This document shows, one piece after another, positions 30,969 to 39,391 of a stretch of 64,000 nucleotides of DNA. The stretch spans positions 1 through 64,000 of the forward strand of contig NZ_SOFH01000012.1 in assembly GCF_004402495.1 (NCBI RefSeq), written 5' to 3'. Origin of the DNA: Cryobacterium sp. HLT2-28. GTDB lineage: Bacteria > Actinomycetota > Actinomycetes > Actinomycetales > Microbacteriaceae. Below the pieces are notes generated by a model. That model had not been told where the DNA came from and made no database searches. It saw only the letters and a list, made by a program, of their open reading frames with translations. A program made the position numbers and the translations under genes. Within the stretch, counting starts at the first letter, position 1, and every line of letters starts with the position of its first letter.

Positions 30969-31670
30969 ATGGTGAGTCTGATTTCTCGAATTGTCGGTCA
31001 AGCTCGGCCATCGCACAGCGATGTCGTTGGACAAGCTCCCGTTGGAGCTTCCCAACTCGTTGGATGGTACGGAAGAAAGGGTCTAATCCCGGGGGTCCGG
31101 GGGGCAATGGTAGCGTTGCGCCTTGGAAATCGAACCCAGCTACCGATCTTCATCGGGCGCGGAGTCTCAATCGGGTATGCCCGACAACTTCACATGGGTC
31201 AATACTCTGTGATTGGTAGCCGGGCCACGATACTGGCGCTGTCCACTCGTGACGTGAATATCGGCCAGAGAGTCACGATTCGCGAGGGAGCCTGGATCCA
31301 GTGTTCTTCGCATCCGGGGAATCCAGGAGTGGGCCTCTGGATCGGCGATGGGACGTACATCGGCCCACACGCCGTACTTGGGATCGGCGGAGCAGTAAGG
31401 ATCGGTGAGCGTTGTCAGATTGGCGCCGGAGTCGTGATTGTAGCGGAGAATCACGAATTGGTGGAAGGCGTGTCGAGTGCGTCTGCGGTTCGCAGACAAG
31501 GAATCGACCTTGGCGACGACTGCTGGCTCGGACACCGAGTCACAATTCTCGACGGAGTGTCTCTGGGGGATCGATGTGTAGTTGGCGCTGGCGCTGTTGT
31601 GACACACAGTTTTCCAGCGGGATCCAAGATCGCTGGCGTGCCCGCACGACTCGTCAAATCTGGACGGTGA
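30969..31670 (+). CDS. Hexapeptide-repeat O-acetyltransferase (WbbJ/LbH type)
   Basis: A 233-residue left-handed beta-helix acyltransferase. Hexad repeats run from about VSIGYARQLHMGQ to RCVVGAGAVVTHSFPAGS, with a catalytic His candidate in VIVAENHELVEG and the terminal KIAGVPARLVKSG. ATG at 30969 has AAAGGA about 8 bp upstream; an ATG at 30960 overlaps the flippase stop (ATGA) but would have the Shine-Dalgarno touching it. It probably acetylates a sugar of the repeat unit. Confidence 0.87.
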   Translation: MVSLISRIVGQARPSHSDVVGQAPVGASQLVGWYGRKGLIPGVRGAMVALRLGNRTQLPIFIGRGVSIGYARQLHMGQYSVIGSRATILALSTRDVNIGQRVTIREGAWIQCSSHPGNPGVGLWIGDGTYIGPHAVLGIGGAVRIGERCQIGAGVVIVAENHELVEGVSSASAVRRQGIDLGDDCWLGHRVTILDGVSLGDRCVVGAGAVVTHSFPAGSKIAGVPARLVKSGR

Positions 31671-31704
31671 GGGGCCGCTTTGTTTGATCGACTTCAAGTC
31701 GAGC

Positions 31705-32886
31705 CTACGACAGGTTTCCAATGGCTATCTCGCGATAGGAGGCCTCGAGTCGCTGGACGGCATCATCCCAGGACCACGCGTCGGTGATCGGCGGCGGTGA
31801 AGTCAATTCAGATTCGGCCAGAGTTGTCGCCCTCAATAGCTCTGCGATTCCCCCGGCGACTTCGCTAACGTTACGAGGCAAGAATTCAGTGGAGTTTCCT
31901 CCCTCTGCCACAACCACCCGACATCCGCACGAGGCAGCTTCGATATCAACAAGGCTTTGCACTTCAACCCAAGATGCATTAATCAGGACCCGCGAGTCAC
32001 CCATCGTGGCGAGGACCGCTTCGTGCGTCATGGTCCTACGCCAGGTAAGAAGCCCTTCTGAACCCTCAACTATTCGTGCGAACTCGTTGGAGTACCGAGA
32101 GCCGCCGGCTGGCGCTCCACCAATGAAGGTCATCTTCACCCCGTTTTGGACGGCTTCACGAGCGACGTCCACTTGGCGTTTTCGCGGTTCAATACGCCCA
32201 ACCGAGAGAATTCCAAGCGAGCGAGACTTCACGTCCTTCGCGATGATCGATGCATCGAACACTGGCCGCCCGTTTGGAATTGAAACTGCGTTCAAAGCCA
32301 GCCAACCAGTGTCGCGTTCAATGTTCGCGCCTTCACGAGTTGCGAGAAGCGCAACAATCGCGACCTGATCGAGCGCGTAGCCCACCAGGTGCCAGATTCG
32401 TCTCGCATCCCTTGTGGCTCGGTAGAACGACCTCACAACTCCAAGGCGCCCTCGGAGGGTATTCGCATCGACCAGGGATCTGACTCCGAATGCAAGGAGC
32501 TCGCGAATGCTTTCCGGAAAGGCGCGCCCAACGATGGCTCGGGGGGTCAGCCCTTGCTCCGCGCGTCTCATTTTGCGGACGAACCTCAGATCATGGTGAA
32601 TGGGAGAGACGACAATCTGGTGGCCAGCTGCCAGTCGGATCGTTGCCAAGAAATCGAACGGCCGGTCAATGTTCACTATGTGGACAATCGCACCGTCCCG
32701 AATGCAGGCGTCCCAGCTATACGGAACCACTTTGCAATCAATGTTCCGCCTTGATAGCCGATCTATATACTCCGCGACCTGAACGGAATCTCCGCCAGCC
32801 TTCTTGCGCGAATCTGATCGAACAATGAAATCAACAAGGAGGCGATTGCTTTTCGGTAGCGAGGAAACCCTGTCGGTTGGAATCAT
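31705..32886 (-). CDS. Glycosyltransferase family 4-like
   Basis: A 393-residue GT-B type protein starting MIPTDRVSSLPKS. The C-terminal nucleotide-sugar domain has ILSVGRIEPRKRQVDVAREA and an E-x7-E-like motif in WVEVQSLVDIEAASCGCRVVV. The start overlaps the polymerase stop (ATGA), which argues against a longer N-terminal extension. It is on the strand opposite to the main locus and co-transcribed with the polymerase-like gene. A Gly/Asp-rich N-terminal region (DSRKKAGGDSVQVAEY) is typical of the acceptor domain. Confidence 0.85.
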   Translation of the reverse strand: MIPTDRVSSLPKSNRLLVDFIVRSDSRKKAGGDSVQVAEYIDRLSRRNIDCKVVPYSWDACIRDGAIVHIVNIDRPFDFLATIRLAAGHQIVVSPIHHDLRFVRKMRRAEQGLTPRAIVGRAFPESIRELLAFGVRSLVDANTLRGRLGVVRSFYRATRDARRIWHLVGYALDQVAIVALLATREGANIERDTGWLALNAVSIPNGRPVFDASIIAKDVKSRSLGILSVGRIEPRKRQVDVAREAVQNGVKMTFIGGAPAGGSRYSNEFARIVEGSEGLLTWRRTMTHEAVLATMGDSRVLINASWVEVQSLVDIEAASCGCRVVVAEGGNSTEFLPRNVSEVAGGIAELLRATTLAESELTSPPPITDAWSWDDAVQRLEASYREIAIGNLS

Positions 32887-34304
32887 TTCGCCCTCAGGTA
32901 AGTTGACTGGCCGGACGCGATTTCGTCTTTGATATTGGCGAGACTTGCTGGCTGAATTTCGAACTTTGCGATTGCGAAGAGCAGCCAGAGAAGCACCATC
33001 GGGCGTAGCGCGAATGTTAGATCGATGAAGATGGAACCAATCAGGACTGTGACCGCCGCAGCCGCGAACCAGTTCGGGACGGAACGGAACCATCTTCTGA
33101 AAAGTGCAAGCCACGCTAGCGACCCAAGTATTCCGGTTTCGACGAATATCCGGAGGAAAGCTCCGTCAACGGAAGGGCCAGGAAACGAAGGGCCAAGGCC
33201 GAGGGGAAGATCCAACGGTACTGACATTGAATTCAGGAGTATGTGCCACCGATAGAACCGAATGAGGTTGCTGGCATCCCCACCTCCATTGTTGGAGAGC
33301 ACATTCCCTACGCCTTCATACGCAACTTGTGTGTATTCTGCACTACTCGAAATGGAGTTCATCGAACGAGTCAGTGAGTCGGCACTAGTCCAGCTGCTCA
33401 GTATTGAAGTAGTGCCAATGCGTTCAAACGCAGGACCTGCTAGGTCACTTGTCAGAAATGGCCAGAGTAGAATCACGCCGATGGTTCCAAGAGTGACCAC
33501 GATCGTCGATACCGAACGAACTTCCTTCGACTTCATGATCGATCCTTGGCGCCGATCTCGAGCGCGAGGTTTCAGTCGTCGTATCAGTAGAAAGCTGACC
33601 GCAACTACGACGGCCGCGAGAGAAATGCGGGATTGTGACATTGCGATTCCCGCAAGGCTCAAAACAAAGAGTCCATATCGTTCGCGATGGAGCCAATAGC
33701 ACGCCAACAGGGCACAAATTGCACCCAGTTCATAAGGGCCAGCTGCGAGTCCCGCACCTCGTTCATAGCTGAATTTCGAAAAGCCGATCGAAAATCCGCC
33801 CAGATACTGGAGGGCGCAGACGCCAACTTGGGCCACAGTGACTACTAAGAGGAGGGATGTCAGCCAGCGTTGACGGAATTCAAGCGGCATTCTATCCATT
33901 GCGATGACTGCGCATGGCAGAACGAACCAATACTCGAGGGGGCGCAGCGCGAATAGAAGCCCTGAGGCAGGCGAAATTCGAGACATGAGGATTCCGGAAA
34001 TGCACGCGGCCATCCCAACCAAAACAACCAAAAGCATGCCGGTTGGCCCGACTATCTGGCGTCTGGCTCGCGTCCACTTCGCAACCGCTATTGCAGCAAG
34101 GGACGCAAGGATGAGGTCTTCGAACCTGATCGATGAATCCGCGATTCTTACGATCTCAAGGCGTGGTCCTATCAGAAGCCAGAGGATCGATCCCCAGACG
34201 TAGAGCTCGACGGCATTGGCGCGGAATCCTTTGTCGGCATACCGGCGCACCGGAGCTGATTGTCGAATGGCCTGGCTTGGCAACGCGCCCCCAGTAGCTG
34301 TCAT
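32883..34304 (-). CDS. O-antigen ligase / Wzy-type polymerase family membrane protein
   Basis: A 473-residue polytopic protein with about ten transmembrane helices and one large extracytoplasmic loop (about residues 265-375, containing SILSSWTSADSLTRS). This topology fits Wzy polymerases and WaaL-like ligases. The loop carries DLPLGLGPSFPGPS, comparable to the GxGxG patterns seen in these proteins. It overlaps the glycosyltransferase downstream. It is the likely repeat-unit polymerase of the locus, since no other candidate is present. Confidence 0.83.
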   Translation of the reverse strand: MTATGGALPSQAIRQSAPVRRYADKGFRANAVELYVWGSILWLLIGPRLEIVRIADSSIRFEDLILASLAAIAVAKWTRARRQIVGPTGMLLVVLVGMAACISGILMSRISPASGLLFALRPLEYWFVLPCAVIAMDRMPLEFRQRWLTSLLLVVTVAQVGVCALQYLGGFSIGFSKFSYERGAGLAAGPYELGAICALLACYWLHRERYGLFVLSLAGIAMSQSRISLAAVVVAVSFLLIRRLKPRARDRRQGSIMKSKEVRSVSTIVVTLGTIGVILLWPFLTSDLAGPAFERIGTTSILSSWTSADSLTRSMNSISSSAEYTQVAYEGVGNVLSNNGGGDASNLIRFYRWHILLNSMSVPLDLPLGLGPSFPGPSVDGAFLRIFVETGILGSLAWLALFRRWFRSVPNWFAAAAVTVLIGSIFIDLTFALRPMVLLWLLFAIAKFEIQPASLANIKDEIASGQSTYLRAK

Positions 34305-34607
34305 TCAGCCGATCGCCCCCATTTGTTGTTGGGCAGCTTCAGCAACACGAGCAGCCCACACAACCGTACCGCAGGGGAGTCACCGCGCATGGAGCGAGGC
34401 TGGTTCGCTCTGGATTCACTAAACCTCTAGTGACAGCGTTCGAGCGCACCATGTGCTGATACATGCCCATACCAAAGGTTCGATTGTTTGGAGCAGCGCA
34501 ATATAACCTTTGCATGAGCGTCTTGCAGTAATTTGTGCAGGGCCTGCGCGTGCTGATCTTGTCTCCGCATTCGCGAAACAACGCCTCTAGAGTCGAAATG
34601 AGTTCTG
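34305..34607. other. A/T-richer intergenic region between divergent polysaccharide genes
   Basis: About 300 bp with no supportable gene. It probably carries the promoters of the minus-strand polymerase operon and of the plus-strand acetyltransferase. I see no clear -35/-10 pair, palindrome or tRNA. Confidence 0.6.
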
Positions 34608-35087
34608 ATGTCGCTAGTGTTTTCAGATTGGGCCACAAATCGTGGCGACAAGAGAATTCAACTGGCTCTACTGATGTTTCGCATTGCTCGTGGTTTTCGC
34701 ACGTCCTCGAATGCAGCCGTGCGTGGGTTTGGACGATTGGTTTGTCTGTGCTATCTGATCATTGTCGAGTGGACCTGGGGCATTGAACTTCCTTGGGGAA
34801 CAGAAGTTGGACCGAGACTTAGGATCTACCATGGCACTGGGCTGGTCGTGAATGCCAACACTAAGATTGGCTGCGATGTCGTATTGCGGCAGGGTGTGTG
34901 CATAGGCGCAAGGACAAACGACGGCGGGGCGCCCCGTATCGGTGACCGCGTTAGCTTTGGCGCTAACTCAATGGTTCTGGGCGGAGTTCACATCGGAGAT
35001 GATGCCCTGATTGGCGCGGGGGCCGTAGTCCTTGCTGACGTTTCGGCTGGTAGATCTGTTGTTGGAAATCCTGCGCGGAGTTTGTAA
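34608..35087 (+). CDS. Serine acetyltransferase-like hexapeptide acyltransferase
   Basis: A 159-residue protein with the CysE/SAT-like C-terminal beta-helix: IELPWGTEVGPRLRIYHGTG, VLRQGVCIGARTNDGG, RVSFGANSMVLGGVHIGDDA, ending in VVGNPARSL. An N-terminal helical stretch replaces the full SAT domain. In polysaccharide loci such short proteins (EpsH, VioB, ColB types) act on sugar acceptors rather than serine, which is my preferred reading. The gene stands alone between two non-coding gaps. Confidence 0.85.
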   Translation: MSLVFSDWATNRGDKRIQLALLMFRIARGFRTSSNAAVRGFGRLVCLCYLIIVEWTWGIELPWGTEVGPRLRIYHGTGLVVNANTKIGCDVVLRQGVCIGARTNDGGAPRIGDRVSFGANSMVLGGVHIGDDALIGAGAVVLADVSAGRSVVGNPARSL

Positions 35088-35411
35088 GACACTCAACTCC
35101 TTGAGAAATCCGGCCTCAACCGGGCGGTCACATTTGGCGCATTCGTGCTGCCTGGGTATGGAAGGAGAGGGCCCCATGAAGGCCCGAGCAGTGGGACAGG
35201 CAGTTCCCCGCGCTTGCAGTTCGAGTTCGGGCGCGCCAGGCCTTGCCGACTCGCGCGCCAAGTCAGTCCCGCATCTATTCGTCGCGAACGTGATGTTTCA
35301 GAAAGCAGGGCGAGATTCCTTGTTGACTTGCCGTCGAGGGAAGTGCAGCTCGCCCCGATACTTTTGCAGTCGTGCTTGTAGCTCGTGGTGAATCCTGGAG
35401 GGCCCGTCTGA
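35088..35411. other. Non-coding gap before the DUF4012 gene
   Basis: 324 bp without a gene I can support. Several short open frames exist on both strands but none has recognisable protein character. GGAGG at 35397-35401 is the probable ribosome binding site of the next gene. Base composition returns toward the chromosomal high G+C across this gap, so it may mark the right edge of the acquired polysaccharide segment. Confidence 0.5.
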
Positions 35412-37235
35412 TTGACTGGGAAGATGTCGCTCTCCCAATCCACCGCAGGCGCCCGCATGCGCCGGTCGCGCCGACGGAGGGTTGGCGTCTGGATATGTAC
35501 GGCGACGCTCGTGCTCGCAATTGGCGCGGGTACGTGGGTCGGTGTACGCGGTTCGCTCGCGAAGGGAGAACTCGAAACTGCCATGCCGCTTGCGTCGAAG
35601 ATTCAAGGAGAGATTCTGTCTGGCCACGGCGCAGAGGCTTCCGCGACCGCGGCAGAATTGGGTCGTCATTTAGAGAGCGCAGCGAGCCTGACTGGAGACC
35701 CTATCTGGCGGGCCTTCGAGGCTCTACCAGTGGTTGGGCCCACCCTTGCTGCCGTGCGGCAATTCGCTACAGTCGCTGACGACGTGGCTCGGGGTGCGGT
35801 CAGGCCTCTGGCCGAAGTCGCCGGGGCAGTCCAGCTGGCCGACTTAAAGCCAGTCGGCGGCGCGATCAGCCTCAAGCCGCTTGTTGATGCCCAACAGCAG
35901 CTTGCGGCGGCGAATGCCGCCTTGGTTGCCGCCAATAAGGCAGTCGCAAGAATTGACACATCGGCGACGCTTCCGGTGGTTCGCGACGCACGTGTGCAGC
36001 TGTCTGCGGCAGTCGATAACGCTCTAAAGAGCATCAGCAACGCGAACCGGGCCGTGCAGTTGGTTCCGAACATGCTGGGCAGATCGGGTCCGCGAAACTA
36101 CGTGCTCTTATTTCAGAACCCGGCCGAGCCGCGGGCCACCGGGGGGAGCCCGTCGGCGTTGGCGCTCCTGCACACCGAAAACGGGCAGATCTCGCTGGCG
36201 CGGCAGGCCTCGAGCAATGATTTCCCGCCGTATGAAAAGTCGGTGCTGGATTTGCCGACCGAGACGCGGGGTCTCTATGGCGACATCACCGGGCAATACA
36301 TTCAAGACGTGAACCTCACGCCTAACTTTCCGCAGTCTGCGATGCTCGCTCGGGAAATGTGGAAGCGGCAGTTCGGGGTCGAGGCAGACGGCGTGATCTC
36401 CCTCGACCCGGTGACCCTGGGCTACCTGCTGCGGGCGACCGGTCCGATCATGCTGGCCACCAGCGACGTGCTCACCGCGGACAACGCCGTGCAGCTGCTG
36501 CTGACCGATGTCTATGCGCGCTATGAAGACCCCGCTGAGCAGGACGCGTTCTTCGCGGCTGCGGCGGCATCCGTTTTCTCGGCGGTGTCGAGCGGCAATG
36601 CCGACCCGAAGGCGCTAATCGAAGCGCTGGCCCAGGCTGGCAGCGAGCACCGGGTGCTGGTGTGGAGCGCGCACGCGGAAGACCAGGCGCTGCTGGCCGA
36701 CACCACTCTGGCGGGCGGGCTGCCGGTGAGCGATGCGAGCGGCACCCGGTTCGGCGTGTACCTCAATGACGCCACCGGGTCGAAGATGGGCGTCTACCTT
36801 GACACGAACGTTGACCTCGGGCAGGCGACCTGCCGAAATGACAAACGCCCCAGTTATGGGGTCAGCGTGACGCTGACCAACACGGCTCCGGCCGACGCGG
36901 CGACGTCGCTGTCGGACTATGTGACCGGTGCAGGCTTCTATGGAGTGCCGCCCGGCAACGTGAAAACGGTGCTCTCGGTCTATGGGGCGCCGGGCATGCA
37001 GAACCTCGGTGTCACTCGCGATGGCGCAGTGATTGATTACCATCCGGCCACGGATGCCACCTATCCGGTCAGCTCCCTTGGCATTGAGCTGGCACCGGGC
37101 GAGAGTGCCGTGCTGCACTTCAACTGGCTCGGCGATAGAGCTGATTCCGCCTCACTTATAGCCCAGATGACACCCGGAATTCACACAACGGAAACAGGGG
37201 TTGCCAACGTTACCTGTGAATCTCCTCTATGGTGA
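35412..37235 (+). CDS. DUF4012 domain-containing membrane protein
   Basis: A 607-residue protein with an Arg-rich N-terminus (MRRSRRRRVGVW), one transmembrane helix (about residues 25-47) and a long extracellular DUF4012 region. Helical segments are rich in Ala (AAANAALVAANKAVARI), then the conserved core NYVLLFQNPAEPRATGGSPSA (cut short here) and the later YLDTNVDLGQ appear. DUF4012 proteins often sit in actinobacterial polysaccharide loci; their activity is unknown. I give the TTG start (GGAGG 10 bp upstream). ATG at 35424 or 35457 are alternatives. Confidence 0.85.
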   Translation: MTGKMSLSQSTAGARMRRSRRRRVGVWICTATLVLAIGAGTWVGVRGSLAKGELETAMPLASKIQGEILSGHGAEASATAAELGRHLESAASLTGDPIWRAFEALPVVGPTLAAVRQFATVADDVARGAVRPLAEVAGAVQLADLKPVGGAISLKPLVDAQQQLAAANAALVAANKAVARIDTSATLPVVRDARVQLSAAVDNALKSISNANRAVQLVPNMLGRSGPRNYVLLFQNPAEPRATGGSPSALALLHTENGQISLARQASSNDFPPYEKSVLDLPTETRGLYGDITGQYIQDVNLTPNFPQSAMLAREMWKRQFGVEADGVISLDPVTLGYLLRATGPIMLATSDVLTADNAVQLLLTDVYARYEDPAEQDAFFAAAAASVFSAVSSGNADPKALIEALAQAGSEHRVLVWSAHAEDQALLADTTLAGGLPVSDASGTRFGVYLNDATGSKMGVYLDTNVDLGQATCRNDKRPSYGVSVTLTNTAPADAATSLSDYVTGAGFYGVPPGNVKTVLSVYGAPGMQNLGVTRDGAVIDYHPATDATYPVSSLGIELAPGESAVLHFNWLGDRADSASLIAQMTPGIHTTETGVANVTCESPLW

Positions 37236-37290
37236 GATACGTGCTCTTTGACGCTGCTCAGCGTCAGCACGAACTGGGGGGATTCCACCA

Positions 37291-37821
37291 ATGATCAAAA
37301 AGACTTTCGCTGTCGTCGCGCTCGCCGCGCTGGCGCTCTTCGCTGTTCCGGCCGCAGCTAATGCCGCCGGCTATGTCGCCAATGACAAGGTCACTACCTC
37401 GGGCGCCGCAGTCGCGGGTGGAACGGTAACCGTCAACTTCGCGGCTGGCTCTTTCACCGCGGGCGAGAACGTCATGTTCTCCGTCTCCGGCTCCGGCACC
37501 GCCACCCTCTCCGTCTTCAAGGCAGCCACCGTCTCGCTGGTCAAGGCAGCATCCTCGACCGGTGCAGCCTCCGTTGCCGTCAAGCTTCCGGCCGACGCGA
37601 CCGGTTCGTACACGGTCACCGCCACGGGCGCCACCTCGGCCAACGTGGGCACCGCCACCATCACCGTTGCCGCCGCTGACGCGGGCACGGCCAAGGGCCT
37701 CGCCCACACCGGCTACGAGGCACCCATGCTCCTCATCTGGGGTGCCGCCGGCGCCCTAATGCTCGGCATCGCACTCGTTGTCGTCATGGGCATCGTTCGC
37801 CGCCAGCGCGCAAACGCGTAA
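37291..37821 (+). CDS. Cell-wall-anchored surface protein with LAHTG sorting signal
   Basis: A 176-residue exported protein. The signal peptide (MIKKTFAVVALAALALF ... ANAA) is followed by an Ala/Thr/Val-rich Ig-like domain. The C-terminus has LAHTGYEAP, a hydrophobic helix (MLLIWGAAGALMLGIALVVV) and an RRQR tail, the order of a sortase sorting signal. LAxTG is the motif known for class E sortases of actinobacteria. GGGGGA stands 9 bp before the ATG. It follows the DUF4012 gene by 55 bp. No sortase gene is in this window. Confidence 0.85.
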   Translation: MIKKTFAVVALAALALFAVPAAANAAGYVANDKVTTSGAAVAGGTVTVNFAAGSFTAGENVMFSVSGSGTATLSVFKAATVSLVKAASSTGAASVAVKLPADATGSYTVTATGATSANVGTATITVAAADAGTAKGLAHTGYEAPMLLIWGAAGALMLGIALVVVMGIVRRQRANA

Positions 37822-37860
37822 CAGGCTCCAGGCGCAACTCGCCACCTAGGATTCACCCAG

Positions 37861-37890
37861 AACGGCCTCGTGCTTCGGTGCGAGGCCGTT
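37861..37890 (+). terminator. Hairpin terminator ending the polysaccharide locus
   Basis: A perfect 10-bp stem, AACGGCCTCG with CGAGGCCGTT, and a 10-base loop, 39 bp after the stop of the LAHTG protein. Confidence 0.88.
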
Positions 37891-37995
37891 TGGCGTTGGC
37901 TGGGCAGGTCGGTGCCTACGCGGCGGTCCACCCGCCCGACCTGTCGGGGGCCCCGTTCAACCACAGGGCTTCAGCCCAGTAGTCGGCTGATTCCT

Positions 37996-38076
37996 TTGTG
38001 CGTCTTGTGCGTCTTGTACGTCTTGTGCGTCTTGTGCGTCTTGTACGTCTTGTACGTCTCGTACGTCTTGTACGTC
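37996..38076. repeat. Nine-copy 9-bp tandem repeat TTG(T)(G/A)CGTC
   Basis: Nine units of 9 bp. Units 1, 2, 4 and 5 read TTGTGCGTC; units 3, 6, 7 and 9 read TTGTACGTC; unit 8 is TCGTACGTC. The array ends 25 bp before the antitoxin start. Each unit contains a TTGTAC/TTGTGC hexamer resembling a -35 element. 37822-37995 holds only the terminator and no gene. Confidence 0.92.
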
Positions 38077-38095
38077 CAGCTCCAGAACGTACAAT
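38068..38095 (+). promoter_or_regulatory. Putative promoter of the toxin-antitoxin pair
   Basis: TTGTAC (38068-38073, within the last repeat unit) and TACAAT (38090-38095) are separated by 16 bp. The -10 ends 6 bp before the antitoxin ATG and there is no Shine-Dalgarno, so a leaderless transcript is likely. GTACAATTAGTAC around the -10 is a small dyad that could bind the antitoxin. Confidence 0.6.
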
Positions 38096-38101
38096 TAGTA
38101 C

Positions 38102-38377
38102 ATGTCGTCCACAAATTCTGTCGCCGTCTCGGATGCGCGTGACCAGCTTGCATCGATCATCGACCGCGCCCGCACTGAGCACGAGCCGGTCTTCCTGTCG
38201 CGGCGGGGACGACGAGTCGCGGCCGTGATCGACTCTGACGACTTAGCGCGTCTGATCGAGTTGGCGGAAGACATGGCGGACATCCGTGCTGCCGAGGAAT
38301 CGCGCGAGGAGATGCGCCGCACCAGGATCGAACCGACGCCGTGGAACGAAGTGAAGGCAGACCTCGGCCTCGTATGA
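38102..38377 (+). CDS. Phd/YefM-family antitoxin
   Basis: A 91-residue antitoxin. The N-terminal DNA-binding Phd fold is recognisable in VAVSDARDQLASIIDRA, EPVFLSRRGRRVAAVIDSDD; the acidic C-terminal half (AEESREEMRRTRIEP) should wrap and neutralise the toxin. It overlaps the toxin gene by 4 bp (ATGA), the usual coupled arrangement. Autoregulation through the dyad at its promoter is expected from the family. No ribosome binding site precedes the ATG. Confidence 0.9.
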   Translation: MSSTNSVAVSDARDQLASIIDRARTEHEPVFLSRRGRRVAAVIDSDDLARLIELAEDMADIRAAEESREEMRRTRIEPTPWNEVKADLGLV

Positions 38378-38637
38378 CCTACACGGTGAGCATCGCGCCA
38401 GCCGCTGAAAGGCAACTGCGCAAGTTCGACCCTCAGGTGAGGCGTCGCGTGCAAGCCGCGATTGATCTACTGGCGGGTGAGCCGCGACCTCCCAGAGCGA
38501 TTCAACTCGTCGGCGGCTCCGGAGAGTGGCGAGTTCGAACTGGGGACTATCGCATCGTCTACGAGATTCGCGACGAGCAACTGATCGTGCTCGTCCTCCG
38601 GGTCGGCCTTCGTCGTGAGATCAACCAATCCCGATAG
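38374..38637 (+). CDS. RelE/ParE-family toxin
   Basis: An 87-residue toxin starting MTYTVSIAPAAERQLRKF. It has the RelE fold pattern: LRKFDPQVRRRVQAAIDLL, the strand WRVRTGDYRIVYEI and the C-terminal LIVLVLRVGLRREI. RelE enzymes cleave mRNA in the ribosome; the basic residues in WRVRTGDYRIVY correspond to the typical active-site strand. The start is fixed by the ATGA overlap with the antitoxin. Confidence 0.9.
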   Translation: MTYTVSIAPAAERQLRKFDPQVRRRVQAAIDLLAGEPRPPRAIQLVGGSGEWRVRTGDYRIVYEIRDEQLIVLVLRVGLRREINQSR

Positions 38638-38792
38638 CGAGTCCTGGCGACACGCGGACCTGCGGTTGAGACGACGACTTGAGCCCAAGCCGGAGCGAAG
38701 GTGCTTTGTCCGCAAACGAGCGCCAAATGCTCGAGCTCGGCAAGGCAAATACACGATCCCAGTCCTCGATGAGGTTGGAGCGGCCTCGGCCC

Positions 38793-38880
38793 TCAGATGC
38801 CCAGAACCCGTCGGATGCTGTCGGCGATCTCGAAGAAAATGTAGCGTGACGCAGGCCCGACCTGAACGGTTCCCATCAAC
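38793..38880 (-). pseudogene. Possible C-terminal gene fragment
   Basis: A short minus-strand frame encodes MGTVQVGPASRYIFFEIAD then SIRRVLGI and stops; an in-frame TGA lies a few codons upstream of its ATG. Amphipathic and protein-like, it may be the tail of a lost gene, but I cannot name a family. The remaining 38638-38930 sequence holds no other candidate. Confidence 0.25.
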
Positions 38881-38930
38881 GTCGCCCAAGGTCAGGCTTT
38901 TGTCGGGAATTACGGCTAGACCAGGGTGTC

Positions 38931-39257
38931 ATGACACCTGCGCCCCACGACAAGCCGGCAAGCTCGGAAGAGGAGCGGTGGCTCGTCATCAACGGTCGCC
39001 GGTGGCGCCGCACCGATCCGTGCCTGCCCGAGGATGTCGTCACCGAGCTGAAATCGCAGCTGGGTCGGGGAAGATCGGGCGTTCGCGCGGCCAAGGCGGC
39101 TGGAGATGACCAAGCCGTGGCGCTGGCGCGCCGACGCGTGGGAAAGGCCAAACACGGTCTGGGGGAGCGCGGCCCGTATTGGTGGGAGGAACCCGAAACG
39201 GCGCGGGTGATGCGGGCACGCCAGGTGCTCGAGGAGCTCGCCGCCCTCGACAGTTGA
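38931..39257 (+). CDS. Conserved actinobacterial hypothetical protein
   Basis: A 108-residue hydrophilic protein with WLVINGRRWRRTDPCLPE near the N-terminus and a helical basic region (GRGRSGVRAAKAAGDD), then KAKHGLGERGPYWWEE. This pattern is recurrent in Actinobacteria, where some databases label it, without evidence, as a Tol-related protein. The WRRTDP and GERG-xx-WW motifs are the diagnostic parts. Function unknown; it stands alone. Confidence 0.75.
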   Translation: MTPAPHDKPASSEEERWLVINGRRWRRTDPCLPEDVVTELKSQLGRGRSGVRAAKAAGDDQAVALARRRVGKAKHGLGERGPYWWEEPETARVMRARQVLEELAALDS

Positions 39258-39391
39258 TCTCGTGCCTATGCGGGAGGAGCGGCGTCCCTGGGTTCAGTCG
39301 ACGTCAACCAGTAGGTAATGCGGTGGATCTCCGACAGGAAGGCTTACACTAATCCGATCTAGCCGGTCCGCACACCCACGGAGGAACGTAC

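Noticed and set aside
35088-35411. Several short open frames in the gap before the DUF4012 gene
   Set aside because: Arg/Ser/Pro-rich compositions in all frames and no conserved protein character.
37996-38076. CRISPR array
   Set aside because: Units are 9 bp and contiguous without spacers; no cas genes.
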